Source of the DNA: Rusavskia elegans
Taxonomy: Eukaryota > Ascomycota > Lecanoromycetes > Teloschistales > Teloschistaceae
Assembly: GCA_011316305.1 (NCBI GenBank)
Contig: SAUG01000056.1
Location: 496,001-560,000, forward strand
Direction of reading: 5' to 3'
DNA length: 64,000 bases
Shown: positions 12,507-23,528 of the stretch, piece by piece
How positions within the stretch are numbered: the stretch's first letter is position 1
How the letters are laid out: each line of letters starts with the position of its first letter
Translations under genes and position numbers: made by a program
The notes under the pieces: model-generated
Told to the model about the DNA's origin: nothing
Databases searched by the model: none
What the model saw: only the letters and a program-made list of their open reading frames with translations

Positions 12507-12982
12507 TAATATTCTAAAATTCTAGAATTATAGATTTAACGGATAATATCGTGAATTTTTTTTTTCGGAAACTTCTATCTTTTTTAAAATATTACTATTT
12601 TTCTTTAGTAATAGTTTATTTATTTTATCTACTATTTCGTTATTAGCTTTTATATTTAGGATTTCTATAATCGTATATCTATTCTTTTAATATATCTTAT
12701 TTTAAAGTCGTAGTATATAATTTCTTCTGTCTATTTTATTTACTTGTAGTTAGATTTTTTATCTACTAAAAATAATAGAAGATTTTTATAATCTATATAG
12801 AATTTTTTTTTTTTAATATTTCTTTTATAATTATATTCTAATGTACTAGGCTTATAACTATTACTAGTATTTCTTTATTTATTATTTTATAATTATCTTC
12901 TATCGGTATTAATTTCCTAGAATAATGTTTTAATAGTCTGGCTTTTTATATTATATATAACCCGAATATTCTATCTAAAACG
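12507..12982 (-). pseudogene. RNase H part of the interrupted minus-strand pol relic
   Basis: The reverse complement matches pol of the complete unit at about 17310-17780 (RNase H and the start of the connection to integrase). An example is the antisense of the 'cggtattaacttcctagaat' type block near 12903. It continues the relic broken at 9147. A low-RIP TIR element follows at 12983. A possible few tens of bases of pol beyond 13313 were too decayed to confirm, and neither RT, protease nor a 5' LTR was found, so the unit is truncated. Confidence 0.55.
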
Positions 12983-13312
12983 TCCTCGCCGGTATAGATT
13001 GGATTGGTGTAGGTTTTAGTCTATAAAACCCATACCAATAGAGTATTGGGTTTTATAGATTGGGGCGTAAATGGTATAGGTTTTTAATAGGGTGAGAGCC
13101 GAAGCTTAATTTAAAGAAAATACAGAGTTAAATAGATCTAATACGTATAGATTTAACGAAAAGAATATACAGGACATCTCGTAGGACAATTTAAAAAACC
13201 TATACCATTTAAATAGGTTGGGTTAAAGGCTTTTAAAATCCATACCATACCAACCTAAAAAAATCTACTATATCAAACTCCAATAGGGTTCTCTAATCTA
13301 TTCCGGCGAGGA
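12983..13312. mobile_element. 330-bp TIR element with TCCTCGCCGG ends, little RIP
   Basis: The terminal inverted repeats are TCCTCGCCGG-TATAGATT and AATCTATT-CCGGCGAGGA. A further internal inverted pair is 'aatggtataggttttt' (about 13070) against 'aaaacctataccattt' (about 13190). Unlike its surroundings it keeps many CA and TG dinucleotides. No clear target duplication could be seen: flanks are ...aaacg and tatac.... There is no coding capacity, so it is a MITE of unassigned superfamily. Confidence 0.7.
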
Positions 13313-13589
13313 TATACTATTTATTATTATCTATTAAATAGTTAATATTATTTATATTAATATTTAGTATCTATATATTTATATTATCCCTCTATACTAC
13401 TGTTAAGGAATTGTAATATAAAATATCTAATATAAATATTAATCCTCGCCTCTTTATTTTCTAGACCGATATATCTAGTAAAAATCATTCTATTAAATCT
13501 CTGTAAAATAATATCTATCCTAATTAATCTATAAACTAGTTTCTAAACCGATCTATAATCGAAAATCTAATTAAGTTTAATTATATAGA
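13313..13589. other. Unassigned AT-rich stretch
   Basis: Nothing firm. It may hold the decayed end of the pol relic on its left and the start of the hAT element on its right. No hAT terminal repeat was found. Confidence 0.3.
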
Positions 13590-15418
13590 AAGAAAGTAAT
13601 AATGGATTATTAAAAATATAGTAGATAAAATTCGAACCGACTATCTAAAACTAGTATTTTAAAATAATAATAAATTTATTTAATAGGATATAGATTACTA
13701 TTAAAACTTCTAAAAATAGTAGTCTAGTATTTTTATTACTATAGATATTAAAAAAAGGGCTCGAAAAAAAACAGTCGATTTTCTATAGGCGAAAAAGACT
13801 TTAGTATAAAAATAGTCATTCTAGTAGATTAAATTCTACTAGATAGTTTTAATAATAGATTGTCTATCTAAAATTATATATAAATACTATTTTAAGATTT
13901 CCAACTATTATATTATCTCTAGTTCCTTAAATATATCTACTATAAAAAAATAGCTTTCGATTTATAATTACTATAGATATAAACAATATAATTTATAATC
14001 AATTATTAAAGTAGTATTTATCCGTTTAAATAGTAAATAATAATATAAAGAGATAATATAAAGCTTATTTATTTAATAATAGAAAAAGAATTGTATTAAA
14101 CTATATTTTACTTTCGACTAAAACGCCTAGAATAAATATCTATATAAAACTTTCTTAGATTCAAGTTTACTAGTCCGGACTATCGAAAATAAAAACTTTA
14201 GAAAACTACTATAAGTATTTTATCTAGATATATAGTTATTTAAACGTATATAATTTATAACGATAATTTTTAATAAATATAAAACTATCCGCGATAGAAT
14301 TAAATCTAATTTGAAAACCGTAGAATATATTTTATTTATATTAAATATCTAGTCTAGTCTTTAGAAGATCGCGTATTTAAAAATATTTAAATATTAGATC
14401 AATACGTAGTTTTTATTTTAGAAACGTCTATTTAAATTTATATTTTTATCTATAAATTACTCCGGCCGTTTATAGTACTAAAAGTTATTAACGCTTTTAA
14501 TTATTATTACCGATAATTCTAGCTCTAATTTCTTTTTTAAAAAAGATATTAAAAAGATTTTTAATCGATTTAATAGTTAATAGATTCGATTATAAAATTC
14601 GCTATTTTACCTAGTTTATATTATTAATCTAGTAGCCTAGAACTTTATTACAACTATTAAATTATAAATATTAGTGGACAGTTCTATCTATTAACTAGAT
14701 AATAAATAAATTACGACTATTAGTACCGGTCTATCGAACGTTACAAAAAAGATAATATATGTAGATAATATAAATCAAATAATTTTTATACTAATAGTAT
14801 TTTCAGGCTCGCGTTATTATAGTCTATTCCGATATCTTTCTTTAATATAAACTTTACTTTAAAGAATTTTAGAATAGGGCCGACCTTGATTCCTATACTA
14901 GGAACTTTATTTAAGATATTTATATTAAATAGAATTTAATTTATCTTATTAATCATAAGATATATCTATTTTATTTAACTATTAACTAATTTCTCGAAAA
15001 AAATTTATAAAATCTATAAATATAAAGGATTATCTTTAATATAGATAAATAGTAATCTTTTCTCTTTATAGATAGTTTGTTATAGTCGTTTTATAAAATT
15101 AGTTTAATAGTTTCGCGAACTACCGGCGTTAGGATTTATCTAGTATACCGACTTTATAGTATATTTTATAAGTATTTTACTAAAATATAAAATGTTATAG
15201 AAACTTCGAACTATTTTTAAAAAGCGATAGTACTAATAGCTTATAAAAAGATTTTTACTAAATTTACTAAATATTATTCTCGTATTAAAAGTAAAAAAGG
15301 ACTAATATATAATTTTATTAATATTTTTAATCCTATAGTAAAATTTAATTTTTATCGAAACTAGAATACTATTAAATTAAAGGAAAATATAGAAAAATAC
15401 TTAGAATATATAAATGAA
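13590..15418 (+). pseudogene. hAT-family transposase, N-terminal and catalytic part, split by a pol unit
   Basis: The plus-strand frame, read through RIP-type stops, carries the landmark order of hAT (hobo/Ac/Tam3) transposases. First is a stretch near 14170-14210 reading V-R-T-I-E-N-K-N-F-R-K-L-L. Next, at about 14335-14357, comes D-I-W-S-S-like sequence (now N-I-stop-S-S) that contains the catalytic Asp. Then come T-D-N-S-S-S-N at about 14507-14532 and Y-I-I-N-L-V-A-(Q)-N-F near 14617-14650, the usual (H)-x-I-N-L-V-x-x-F motif. The enzyme would cut out and reinsert a DNA transposon in the nucleus. The gene is cut at 15418 by the LTR element 15419-19386 and resumes at 19392. Many stops make it inactive. 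It could be the former mobiliser of the hAT-type MITEs in this window, but its own termini were not found. Confidence 0.65.
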
Positions 15419-15827
15419 TATTACGTTCATGACTCTATAGAGGTTCCTGGAAGGATCAGTCGGACAAACGAGCCTAATTATCTATAGCCGCGTATAGCCG
15501 CTATAGCCGTCCCTCCTAAAGGAACTTTTAGTAGACGGCTACCTATCGGCCTTTATAGCTACTTTTACTATATATAACGTTTATTACTCCTATAGATAGT
15601 TTCTCTTATTAGTTATTAATATAATTATTAAATATATCTCTACTATTCTCTTCTTAATTACCTTATAATAAAGATATCTCGTAATATTATAACCGTATTT
15701 CTACGGCTATATAGGAATAGTTATAATAACCTACGCTAGAACTCCTTTACTATTTAGTAGCTCGGACTATATCTACGGCTATAGCTAGGCTCGAGCGTAA
15801 TACCCTCTAATATATAGGGATATAGTA
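15419..15827 (+). repeat. 5' LTR of pol unit copy 1
   Basis: It starts TATTACGTTCATGACTC (family TGTTACGTCCACGATTC) and ends GGGATATAGTA. Confidence 0.85.
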
Positions 15828-18800
15828 CTTTAACGACTCCGGAAGATAGATAAAAATCGGATTTTTATCTAGCTAATATTATTTAGACGACCTATAGAAG
15901 CTTTAGTCGACTTAGGAACTATTCGGAATATTATATTAAAAGAATATATAAAAAGGTTTAACGTCCTTTTAACTAAGAAAATAGAGCTTTACTTTATAGG
16001 AATTATTAATAAAATAGAGTTTATTAGAATCGAGTATTAGACTAAACCTCTATAGATACGAAGTAATAGATATAAAAAAAGAATTATTTTCGATATTATA
16101 AAAATATAAAGGGATATATATTTAGGTATTCTATAGTTTATATTATAGAATCTAGAAATCGTTTAGAAAATAATATAGATAAAAATTAGAAACTATCTTC
16201 TTAGTATACCTAAGAAGTTAGCCGAGATATAGAAATTATATAATAACTTTACTCGGAAATAGTAAACTAAGAAGGAATTAGCTATTATAAATAAAATTCT
16301 ATAACTTTTTAAAAAATTCCAAAACGTATTAAAGAAACCGGAAGGAAAGCTACCCTTGCCGGCTTATATCTAGGAAGACTACGAAATTATTATAATAGAC
16401 TCGGAAAAGCTAAAGACTACGCTAATTTATAGATTAAATAATAATTAGTTAAAAGTATTAAGGTAATATATTAACTATAATCTTAAAAAAGAATATATAC
16501 GATATTCTAAATTAAAAATAGAATAACCGGTTATATTTATTTCTAAAAAAAATAGTAACCTTCGACTTTATATCGACTTTAAAAGACTTAATATAGTAAT
16601 ATAGAGAGATAAATACCTACTCCTATTTTTAGTAGATTTAAAAAGTAGAATCGAAAAAGCCAGGTTTTTTATAAAATTTAATTTAAAAGATATATTTAAT
16701 CTACTACGGATTAAAGCTGGAAATAAATAGAAAACTATATTTAGAATAAAATATAGACTATTCGAATACTTAGTTATACCTTTCGGATTAATAAACGTAC
16801 CCGCGACTATATAATATATAGCTAATAAAGTATTATACGACTATTTCGATATCTTTATTATAATATATATAGATAATATACTAATTTTCTCTAAAATAAA
16901 AAAAGAATATACGTAATATATTTATAAAATATTATAAAAGTTCCGAAAATATAACTTTAAAATTAAAGAAAAAAAGTCAAAATTTTATAAATAAGAGGTT
17001 ACGTTTCTTAGATATATTATAAGGCTAGGGAGTATTACTATAAAAGTAAATAAACTATAGATAATACGCGAATAGCTAGTACTACAAAATAAAAAGGATA
17101 TTTAAAACTTTTTAGAATTTATAAAATTCTATTAAAATATAATAGGAGGATATATAAAAAAAATAGTTTCGTTTATAGATTTGTTCCGGAATAATATATC
17201 CTTTTAGTAGATATATATCTAGAATAAAGCGTTTAAAAAATTTAAATAGAATTTCGCGTCCGAAAAGGCTTTAGTAATCTTCGATTCCGATAAGCAGATT
17301 ATTTTCTATATAGATACTTCGGACCGAGCGATAGAATTATATATTTTCTAAAAAGAAAAACTATTCGGTTACTATTCTAGGAAGTTAATACCGGCAGAGG
17401 TTAACTATATAATAATAGATAAGGAGATATTAATATTTATTATAAGCCTCGTATACTAGAAAATATATACGAGCGGAATAAACCAAAAAGTAGTAGTATA
17501 TACTAATTATAAAAACCTTTTATCTTTACTAGTTAATAAAGAACTTAATTAACGATAAATAAAGTAGGCGGAAGAAATAATCTACTATAATTTCGAAATA
17601 AAATATATTAAAAGTACCGATAATACTATTACGGATATACTAAATAGAAGAGCAGATTACGAAGCTACTAAAAAAATATCTAGACTTTTTCTAAAATAGA
17701 TAGAAGATATCTTCGAAAAAGCTAAAGCTTTAGAAGAAATAAATAAAATAAATCGATAAGTATATAACTCTAGGATAGCTAGATATTAAGGAATTACTAA
17801 AATATTAAAAAGAATTTAAAAGAAAACTAACCTACTAGTATTTAAGAAATATATTAAAGAATTTATTAAAAACTGCCCGGAATATATAATAGTAAAGAAA
17901 AGCCGTTAAAATCTAGTAGAAAAACTCTAGCAAATATAAATATTAAGCGTATCTTATTAATAAATTATATTAGACTTCGTTATAGAATTACTAGAATCGG
18001 TTAATCCGTATACGTAGGTATTATATAATATAATAGTAATAATTATTAATAGATTTATAAAATATATAAGATTTATACTATATAAAATAATAATAATAGT
18101 AGAATAGCTCGCCTTTCTTTTACTACGAACGGTATTTTACGAAAACGGGATTATAGAAAAAATTATTTTAGATAAAGATAAGTTATTTATTTTAAATTTT
18201 ATAAAAGGATTAATATAAGTAGTAGGGACGGAATAAACTATATTAATATCGTTCTACCCGTAAACGGACGGATAAATAGAAAGAATAAATCAGATACTAG
18301 AAATCTATTTTAGAATCTATTATTTAAACGAAGGAAAAGACTAGATTTAATTTTTCCTAACGGTATAGATAGTAATTAATTTATTATATAACGAAGATAT
18401 TTAAACAACGCCTAATAAATTACTCTATAGTAAAACTATTCGGAAAAAAATATACTCGGATATAAAAAACTCTATAGCGTAATCCTTCGTTAATAAGATA
18501 AAAAATAACTAGGATAAAGCAAAAATAAGAATCTAGACGATAAAAAAAAAAGTTAAATAAAGATTAGATAAGTTAAGAAAATATTATAATATTAATAAAG
18601 AGAATAAAATACTACTTTCGACTAATAATTTAATAGATAGAAAGCTCGATAAACTATATATAGGAGCCTTCGAAGTTTAGAATATTAAAGGAATAATAGT
18701 ATATCTAAAATTCTCGATAATAGAAATTTTCCCTAAATTCTATATAGGCTTACTAAAGAAAATACTAGAACGTATTCTATTAGTAAAGGACTAGTACTAT

Positions 18801-18958
18801 TAGAAGCGAGAAAAATACGAAGTCGAAAAGAGTTTAGATAAAAAAAAGAAAACAGATAAATTCCTAGTTAAATAGAAAAAGTTTCCCGATAAAGAAAATA
18901 TTTAGGAACTAAGGAAATATAAAAAGTATATATAAAAGACTTTAAAAAGATTTAGAAG
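15828..18958 (+). pseudogene. Ty3/Gypsy Pol: protease, reverse transcriptase, RNase H, integrase
   Basis: About 1,040 codons in one broken frame. The protease active-site region, A-L-V-D-L-G-T, is at about 15897-15920 (family L-x-D-S-G-A). RT follows, with its catalytic box Y-I-D-N at 16866-16877 (family Y-I-D-D, followed by I-L-I-F-S). RNase H is at about 17270-17700, with a D-T-S-D-R-A-like stretch near 17315. The integrase core includes L-D-F-V-I-E-L near 17970-17990 with the first catalytic Asp at 17973-17975, and V-F-Y-E-N-G-I-I near 18130. A basic C-terminal tail precedes the purine tract. Pol would copy element RNA into DNA inside Gag particles and integrate it. Stops are RIP-type. Gag is absent from the unit, so particles would have to be supplied in trans. 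Confidence 0.85.
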
Positions 18959-18977
18959 AGCGATATAGGGAAGGCCG
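18959..18977 (+). promoter_or_regulatory. Polypurine tract of the LTR family
   Basis: The purine-rich sequence agcgatatagggaaggc lies directly before the 3' LTR. It is where plus-strand DNA synthesis is primed. The gag units carry the same tract at the same place (30119-30136: agcgatataggaagggct), which ties both unit types to one replication system. Confidence 0.7.
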
Positions 18978-19386
18978 TATTATATCTATAACTCTATAAA
19001 GGTTTTTAGAAAGATTAGTCGGATAAGTAAATCTAATTATCTATAGCCGCGTATAGCCGCTATAGCCGTCCTTCCTAAAAGGACTTTTAATAAATAGCAA
19101 CCTGTCGGCCTTTACGGCTACTTTTAGTATATATATTATTTATTATTCCTATAGATAGTTCCTCTCGTTAGTTATTAATATAATTATTAAATATATCTCT
19201 ACTATTCTCTTTTTAATTATCTTATAATAAAGATACCTCGTAATATTATAAATATATCTCTGTGGCTATATAGAATTAGTTATTATAACCTACGCTAGAA
19301 CTCCTTTATTATTTAGTAGCTCGGACTACGTCTACGGCTATAGTTAGGCTCGAGCGCAACGCCTTCTGATATACAGGAACGTTACA
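18978..19386 (+). repeat. 3' LTR of pol unit copy 1
   Basis: It starts TATTATATCTATAACTC and ends CAGGAACGTTACA, the intact form of the terminus. Confidence 0.85.
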
Positions 19387-19391
19387 ATAAA

Positions 19392-19640
19392 TATCGAGTT
19401 AAAATTAAAGATTACTTTAATAAATACTATAGGATTTCTATTAATTCACCAATATTTAAAATCTACTATAGAAAGGTAAATAAAAAAATATATAATAATA
19501 ATCTATTATAAATATACTAATTAATTATTAGTCTACTCTAATTATTTTAAATAATTTTTTTCGATAATTTTAGTATCTTCGAAAATCTATTTCCGAAGCT
19601 AATCGATATCTTTACGCTAATACTACCGAAAATAATTAAA
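19392..19640 (+). pseudogene. hAT transposase, C-terminal dimerisation region (continuation)
   Basis: This is the continuation of the frame broken at 15418. It reads K-D-Y-F-N-K-Y-Y followed by N-S-P-I-F-K-I near 19410-19465, resembling the start of the hAT dimerisation domain (Y-Y-x-K-(T/Y) ... S-P-(I/V)-Y). Coding similarity becomes unclear after about 19600. Joining with the N-terminal block gives about 690 codons, a normal size for hAT transposases. Confidence 0.55.
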
Positions 19641-19989
19641 ACTAAATATTTTAGAAAAATAATATTTCGAACTTTTTAAAATTAGTATAAATAGTTTACG
19701 ATAATTTTTTTTATCTTATATTCTCGGTCGGAATTAAACGGACTTTTAGTTTTACTAGATAAGTTTATCGATAGGATCGAGTTTAAATAATTCTATAATA
19801 TATAGAATAGATAGTAATAATTAAAGACTATAATCGTACTAAAGATTTAAATTTCGATAAAATATTAGAAAGACTATAAGATATATTTAATCGGGTAAAA
19901 ATAGAAAATAGCGTTATATTTCTGGAAAGAAATCTATTTAAAAAAGATTTTAAATAAATATTTAATATATTAATCTAGTATACTTTTTA
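19641..19989. other. Unassigned AT-rich stretch
   Basis: It may include the end of the hAT element. No terminal repeat or domain could be identified. Confidence 0.3.
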
Positions 19990-21760
19990 TTTACTATTAG
20001 TATAATAATATATATAAGGAATATATTTTTTCTAGACTTTTATTTTTTAATTTATATTACTATTTAGATCGTTTAATATCTTCTTTTATATTTTTTTTTT
20101 TATTTTTTTATTGTTATCAGGTTCTATTTTCTATTTTATATCTTTATTTTAACTATTAAAATTAATACTTTTAGCTAAACTCTTATTATCTCTAAATTTA
20201 ATATTATTTTATATAGAAAACTATCTTATTACTATCTAAATCTTTTTAGTAATTTTAATAATATTATCTCTATTTTTATTTTCTTTTTTATAAAAAGATT
20301 TAATATATTTATTAACTATATTCTCGCTATAATAGAATTTTTTAGTAAATATTATCTATTTTTTTAAAAAGTCTAGAATTCTAGTAGATTAAAATTTTTA
20401 GAAGCCGGTATACTAGATAATTTATTATTAGATAAAATAAACGATTAGAATTATATACTTTATAAAAACTACTTTATTCGGACTATTAATATTAATATTA
20501 GATTTAAAAAAATATAAGAAATAAATATTCCTATATTAAAAAGCTCTATTTATATTTAATATAGGGTTCTAATAATCTATTTTACTTTATTCCTACTTTA
20601 CCTACTTAATAGTTATCGTCTTTTTTATATTTTCTATAAAAGTTTTAGTATATAGATTTTTTTTATAATATTATACTATATATAGATTAGTATTTAACCT
20701 AGTATATATTATTTTATTATAATACTATAAACTCCTTTTTTAATTTTATAGTCTATTTCCTAATTTCTAGCGTTTTATTCTACTACGGCCTTGATTTCTA
20801 TATCTATAATTTTCTAGAAATCTATTTCTTTAAATTTCTTAAGATATTTATATATTATAATATAGTCTATATTCTATTTTTTATATACTTTATCTTCGGT
20901 ATTAGATTACTTTTTATCGCGTTTACGGTTTATAACTAATTTAGATTTTATAGATAGTAGTTTTAATTAAAATATAGTAAATAGTATATTAAAAAAATAG
21001 TAAAATAATATAATAAATAGCTATAATATTATCCAAAATTTATATATTTTAATAGTGGAATATACTAGAAATCAGTAGAAATAAATAGATTTATTTAAGA
21101 CTCTAACCTTCTAGCTATAATATAGCCGATAACTATCTAAATAACTTTATTTTATTTCTAATTTTTGATTTTTTTATATTTAACCACTATAATAAAATAT
21201 TAATATTCTATATTCTATACTATTTTTTATTTTATTCTATACTAATTTTTTATCTCTTTTATTTATTATAGTATAATATATAATATATATAAATCTAAAT
21301 TGAAATAATATATTAAAATAAAATAATAATTATTTATTAATACTAAAACAACTTTAGATAAAATGTTAATTCTATTCTATAGAAATATAGTAAGAATTCG
21401 AAGAAATAGAATCGGGGGAAAAAAAAAAGTAAAAGAAAATCTTATAGCGTTATAATACCGATAATATTTTAAGGTGATATATTCTATATAGTTTAACTAA
21501 TAATCTATTAAAAGAAATATAAATAGAAATCTAGAAGTATTATTTTTAAAAAATCTATAAATATTAGAAGAATATTAAATCTTTTATTTTTAAAATACCT
21601 TTCGCTAGACTATATCGCGAAATATTTCCCGATATTACTAGTATAAATATAAATATAAAAAGGAAAATCGATGGAATATAATATATAGTATTAATAATTT
21701 AATAGAATTAAATAGAAAGATATATAATTATTCTTCTAATAAATGAATATATTATTTTAC
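19990..21760. repeat. Unclassified repeat X, copy 2
   Basis: This is the same family and orientation as 4430-6165. Read on the minus strand, the part 20760-20960 gives a long frame containing W-N-A-R-N-W-E-I-D-Y-K-I, K-G-V-Y-S-I-I and W-Y-I-L-G-like stretches with few stops. The minus strand may therefore be the coding one, but I do not recognise the protein. RIP is severe. Confidence 0.5.
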
Positions 21761-22126
21761 TATATTACTATATATATTCGACTATTATTTTTTTATAGAT
21801 TATTAACTAGATATAATCTATATTAAAATATATTACTATTTAGTTGTAAAATATCTATATTATTCAAAAAAAAAATATAAAATCTAGGAATATAGCCGGA
21901 ATTATAAAAATAATAAATTAATAATCAATTCTAAAAGATTAAAAGTTCTAGAAAAAATATATATATTTATAGAATTATTTAAAAAGAGATAATACTATTT
22001 AGATAAAATCGGTATATAAATTAATATTTATAGAAAACTATTCTATAAACTGGTATTAAATGAAATATATTACCGTTTTATTTTACCTATAATTATTTTT
22101 ATATTTGACTATCGAATATAATTATC
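21761..22126. other. Gene-free AT-rich stretch
   Basis: No recognisable gene, LTR or inverted repeat. It is probably decayed transposon sequence. Confidence 0.35.
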
Positions 22127-22278
22127 AATCGGATCGGGTCGGATTTTTAGATTAAATTTTCGAGTTAAAATCTATAACCTAATCTAATTACTTAATAGAT
22201 CGAATCCGGATCGGATTATTAAAATCGGATCGGATATCCGATAATTCGATAGAAATTCGACCCGAACCGGCCAGTTTA
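22127..22278. mobile_element. Partial hAT-type MITE, copy J
   Basis: It has the typical GGATCGGGTCGGATTTTTAG subterminal block and the right end GGCCAGTTTA. The left terminal repeat is not recognisable (sequence reads ...tatcaatcggatcggg) and no 8-bp duplication was found. Confidence 0.5.
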
Positions 22279-23165
22279 AATAGATTTCTAGAAAATTATA
22301 GATATAGAAACGAGAACTATATGAAAATAGAATACTGAAAGTTAGAAAATAGACTATAGAATCGAGAAAAAGGTTTATAATAATATAATAAAGTAATATA
22401 TACTATACTAAATCCGAATTTATATATAGTATTATATTATAAAAACGATTTATATATTGAAACTTTTACGTAAAATATAGAAAAACCGATACCTATTTAA
22501 TAGAAAAAATAGAACTAGAATAAAGTAATATATTAAAATAGTATATTAAATATAAATAAAGCTATCTAGTATAAAAATATTTATTTTTAATTATTTTTCT
22601 GATCAAATATTACTATTAATAGTTTAAATAAAATAATTTTAATTAAAATATATAGCTTTAATTATTAATTTTATCTAATAATAAATAATCTATTATATCG
22701 GTTTCTAAAAATTTTAATCCGCTAGAATTCTAGATCTTCTAGAAAAATAGACGGTATCTATTAAGGAATTAAGTTATAACGGAAATATAGTTATAAAATA
22801 TATTTAATCTTTTTATAAAAAGTAAAATAAGAATAATAATGTTATTATTAAAGTTAATAAAAAAAATTTGATAGTAAAAAGATATTCTTCTATATAGAAT
22901 AATACTAAATTTAAAAAAATAAAAAAGGTTTAGCTAGAAATATTAACTTTAATCGTTGAAATAAAGATTTAAAAAAGGAAACGAATGTAAATAATAATAA
23001 AATTATAGAAAGGAATATTAAACTGTTTAACTAATTATGTAAATTAAATAATAATAGTCTAGAAAAGATATATTAACTATATAAATAATTATACTAATAT
23101 TAAATCAAAGTATATTAAATTAATCTATTTTAATAAAAAAAAAGAATTATATTTTAATATGAAAT
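22279..23165. repeat. Unclassified repeat X, copy 3 (inverted relative to copies 1 and 2)
   Basis: The first ~300 bases ('ctagaaaattatagatatag...') match the reverse complement of the 20560-20820 part of copy 2 closely. Homology further right is weaker. A truncated copy is likely, since the homologue of the first part of copy 2's reverse complement is missing and the MITE at 22127 abuts it. Confidence 0.45.
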
Positions 23166-23189
23166 AATACTTTTGTATTAGAATTTAAC

Positions 23190-23358
23190 GGTTTTCGTAG
23201 ATCGATTTCGGAAATTTAAATTTAACCCGGAATCGAATTAGATTAGTATTAAAAAAAATCTGAACCGACTTAAATCGGTATCTAGAAAAGTCGAAACCGA
23301 TTTAGATCGGGTTAATTTCTTTAACCCGAGTTCGAAACCCGATCCGACGGCCAGTCTA
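23190..23358. mobile_element. Partial hAT-type MITE, copy K
   Basis: It has the right end CCGATCCGACGGCCAGTCTA and the internal 'aacccgagttcgaaacccga' repeat of the family. The left end is not clear. The 8 bases after it (attttaaa) have only an imperfect match further left. Confidence 0.5.
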
Positions 23359-23528
23359 ATTTTAAAAGACAAGTTACGTGGCTTTAATAACGATTTTAGA
23401 AAATATTTTTATAATAATCTCGCTATATAGTTTTTTATATTTTATTAGAATCGATCTAATTATATATTTAAATTTAAATCTATTTCTCGCTATTATTTAT
23501 TATTATAACTTTGATTTTCTTTTATAAT

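Larger units (their letters stand above)
15419..19386 (+). mobile_element. Complete Gypsy 'pol unit' (LTR-PR-RT-RH-IN-LTR), copy 1
   Basis: LTRs of 409 bp (15419-15827 and 18978-19386) flank a 3150-bp interior. The target duplication is ATGAA (15414-15418) and ATAAA (19387-19391), differing by one G/A as RIP would cause. The unit has no gag: the protease motif begins only ~75 bp after the 5' LTR. It is inserted in the hAT transposase pseudogene. Confidence 0.85.
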
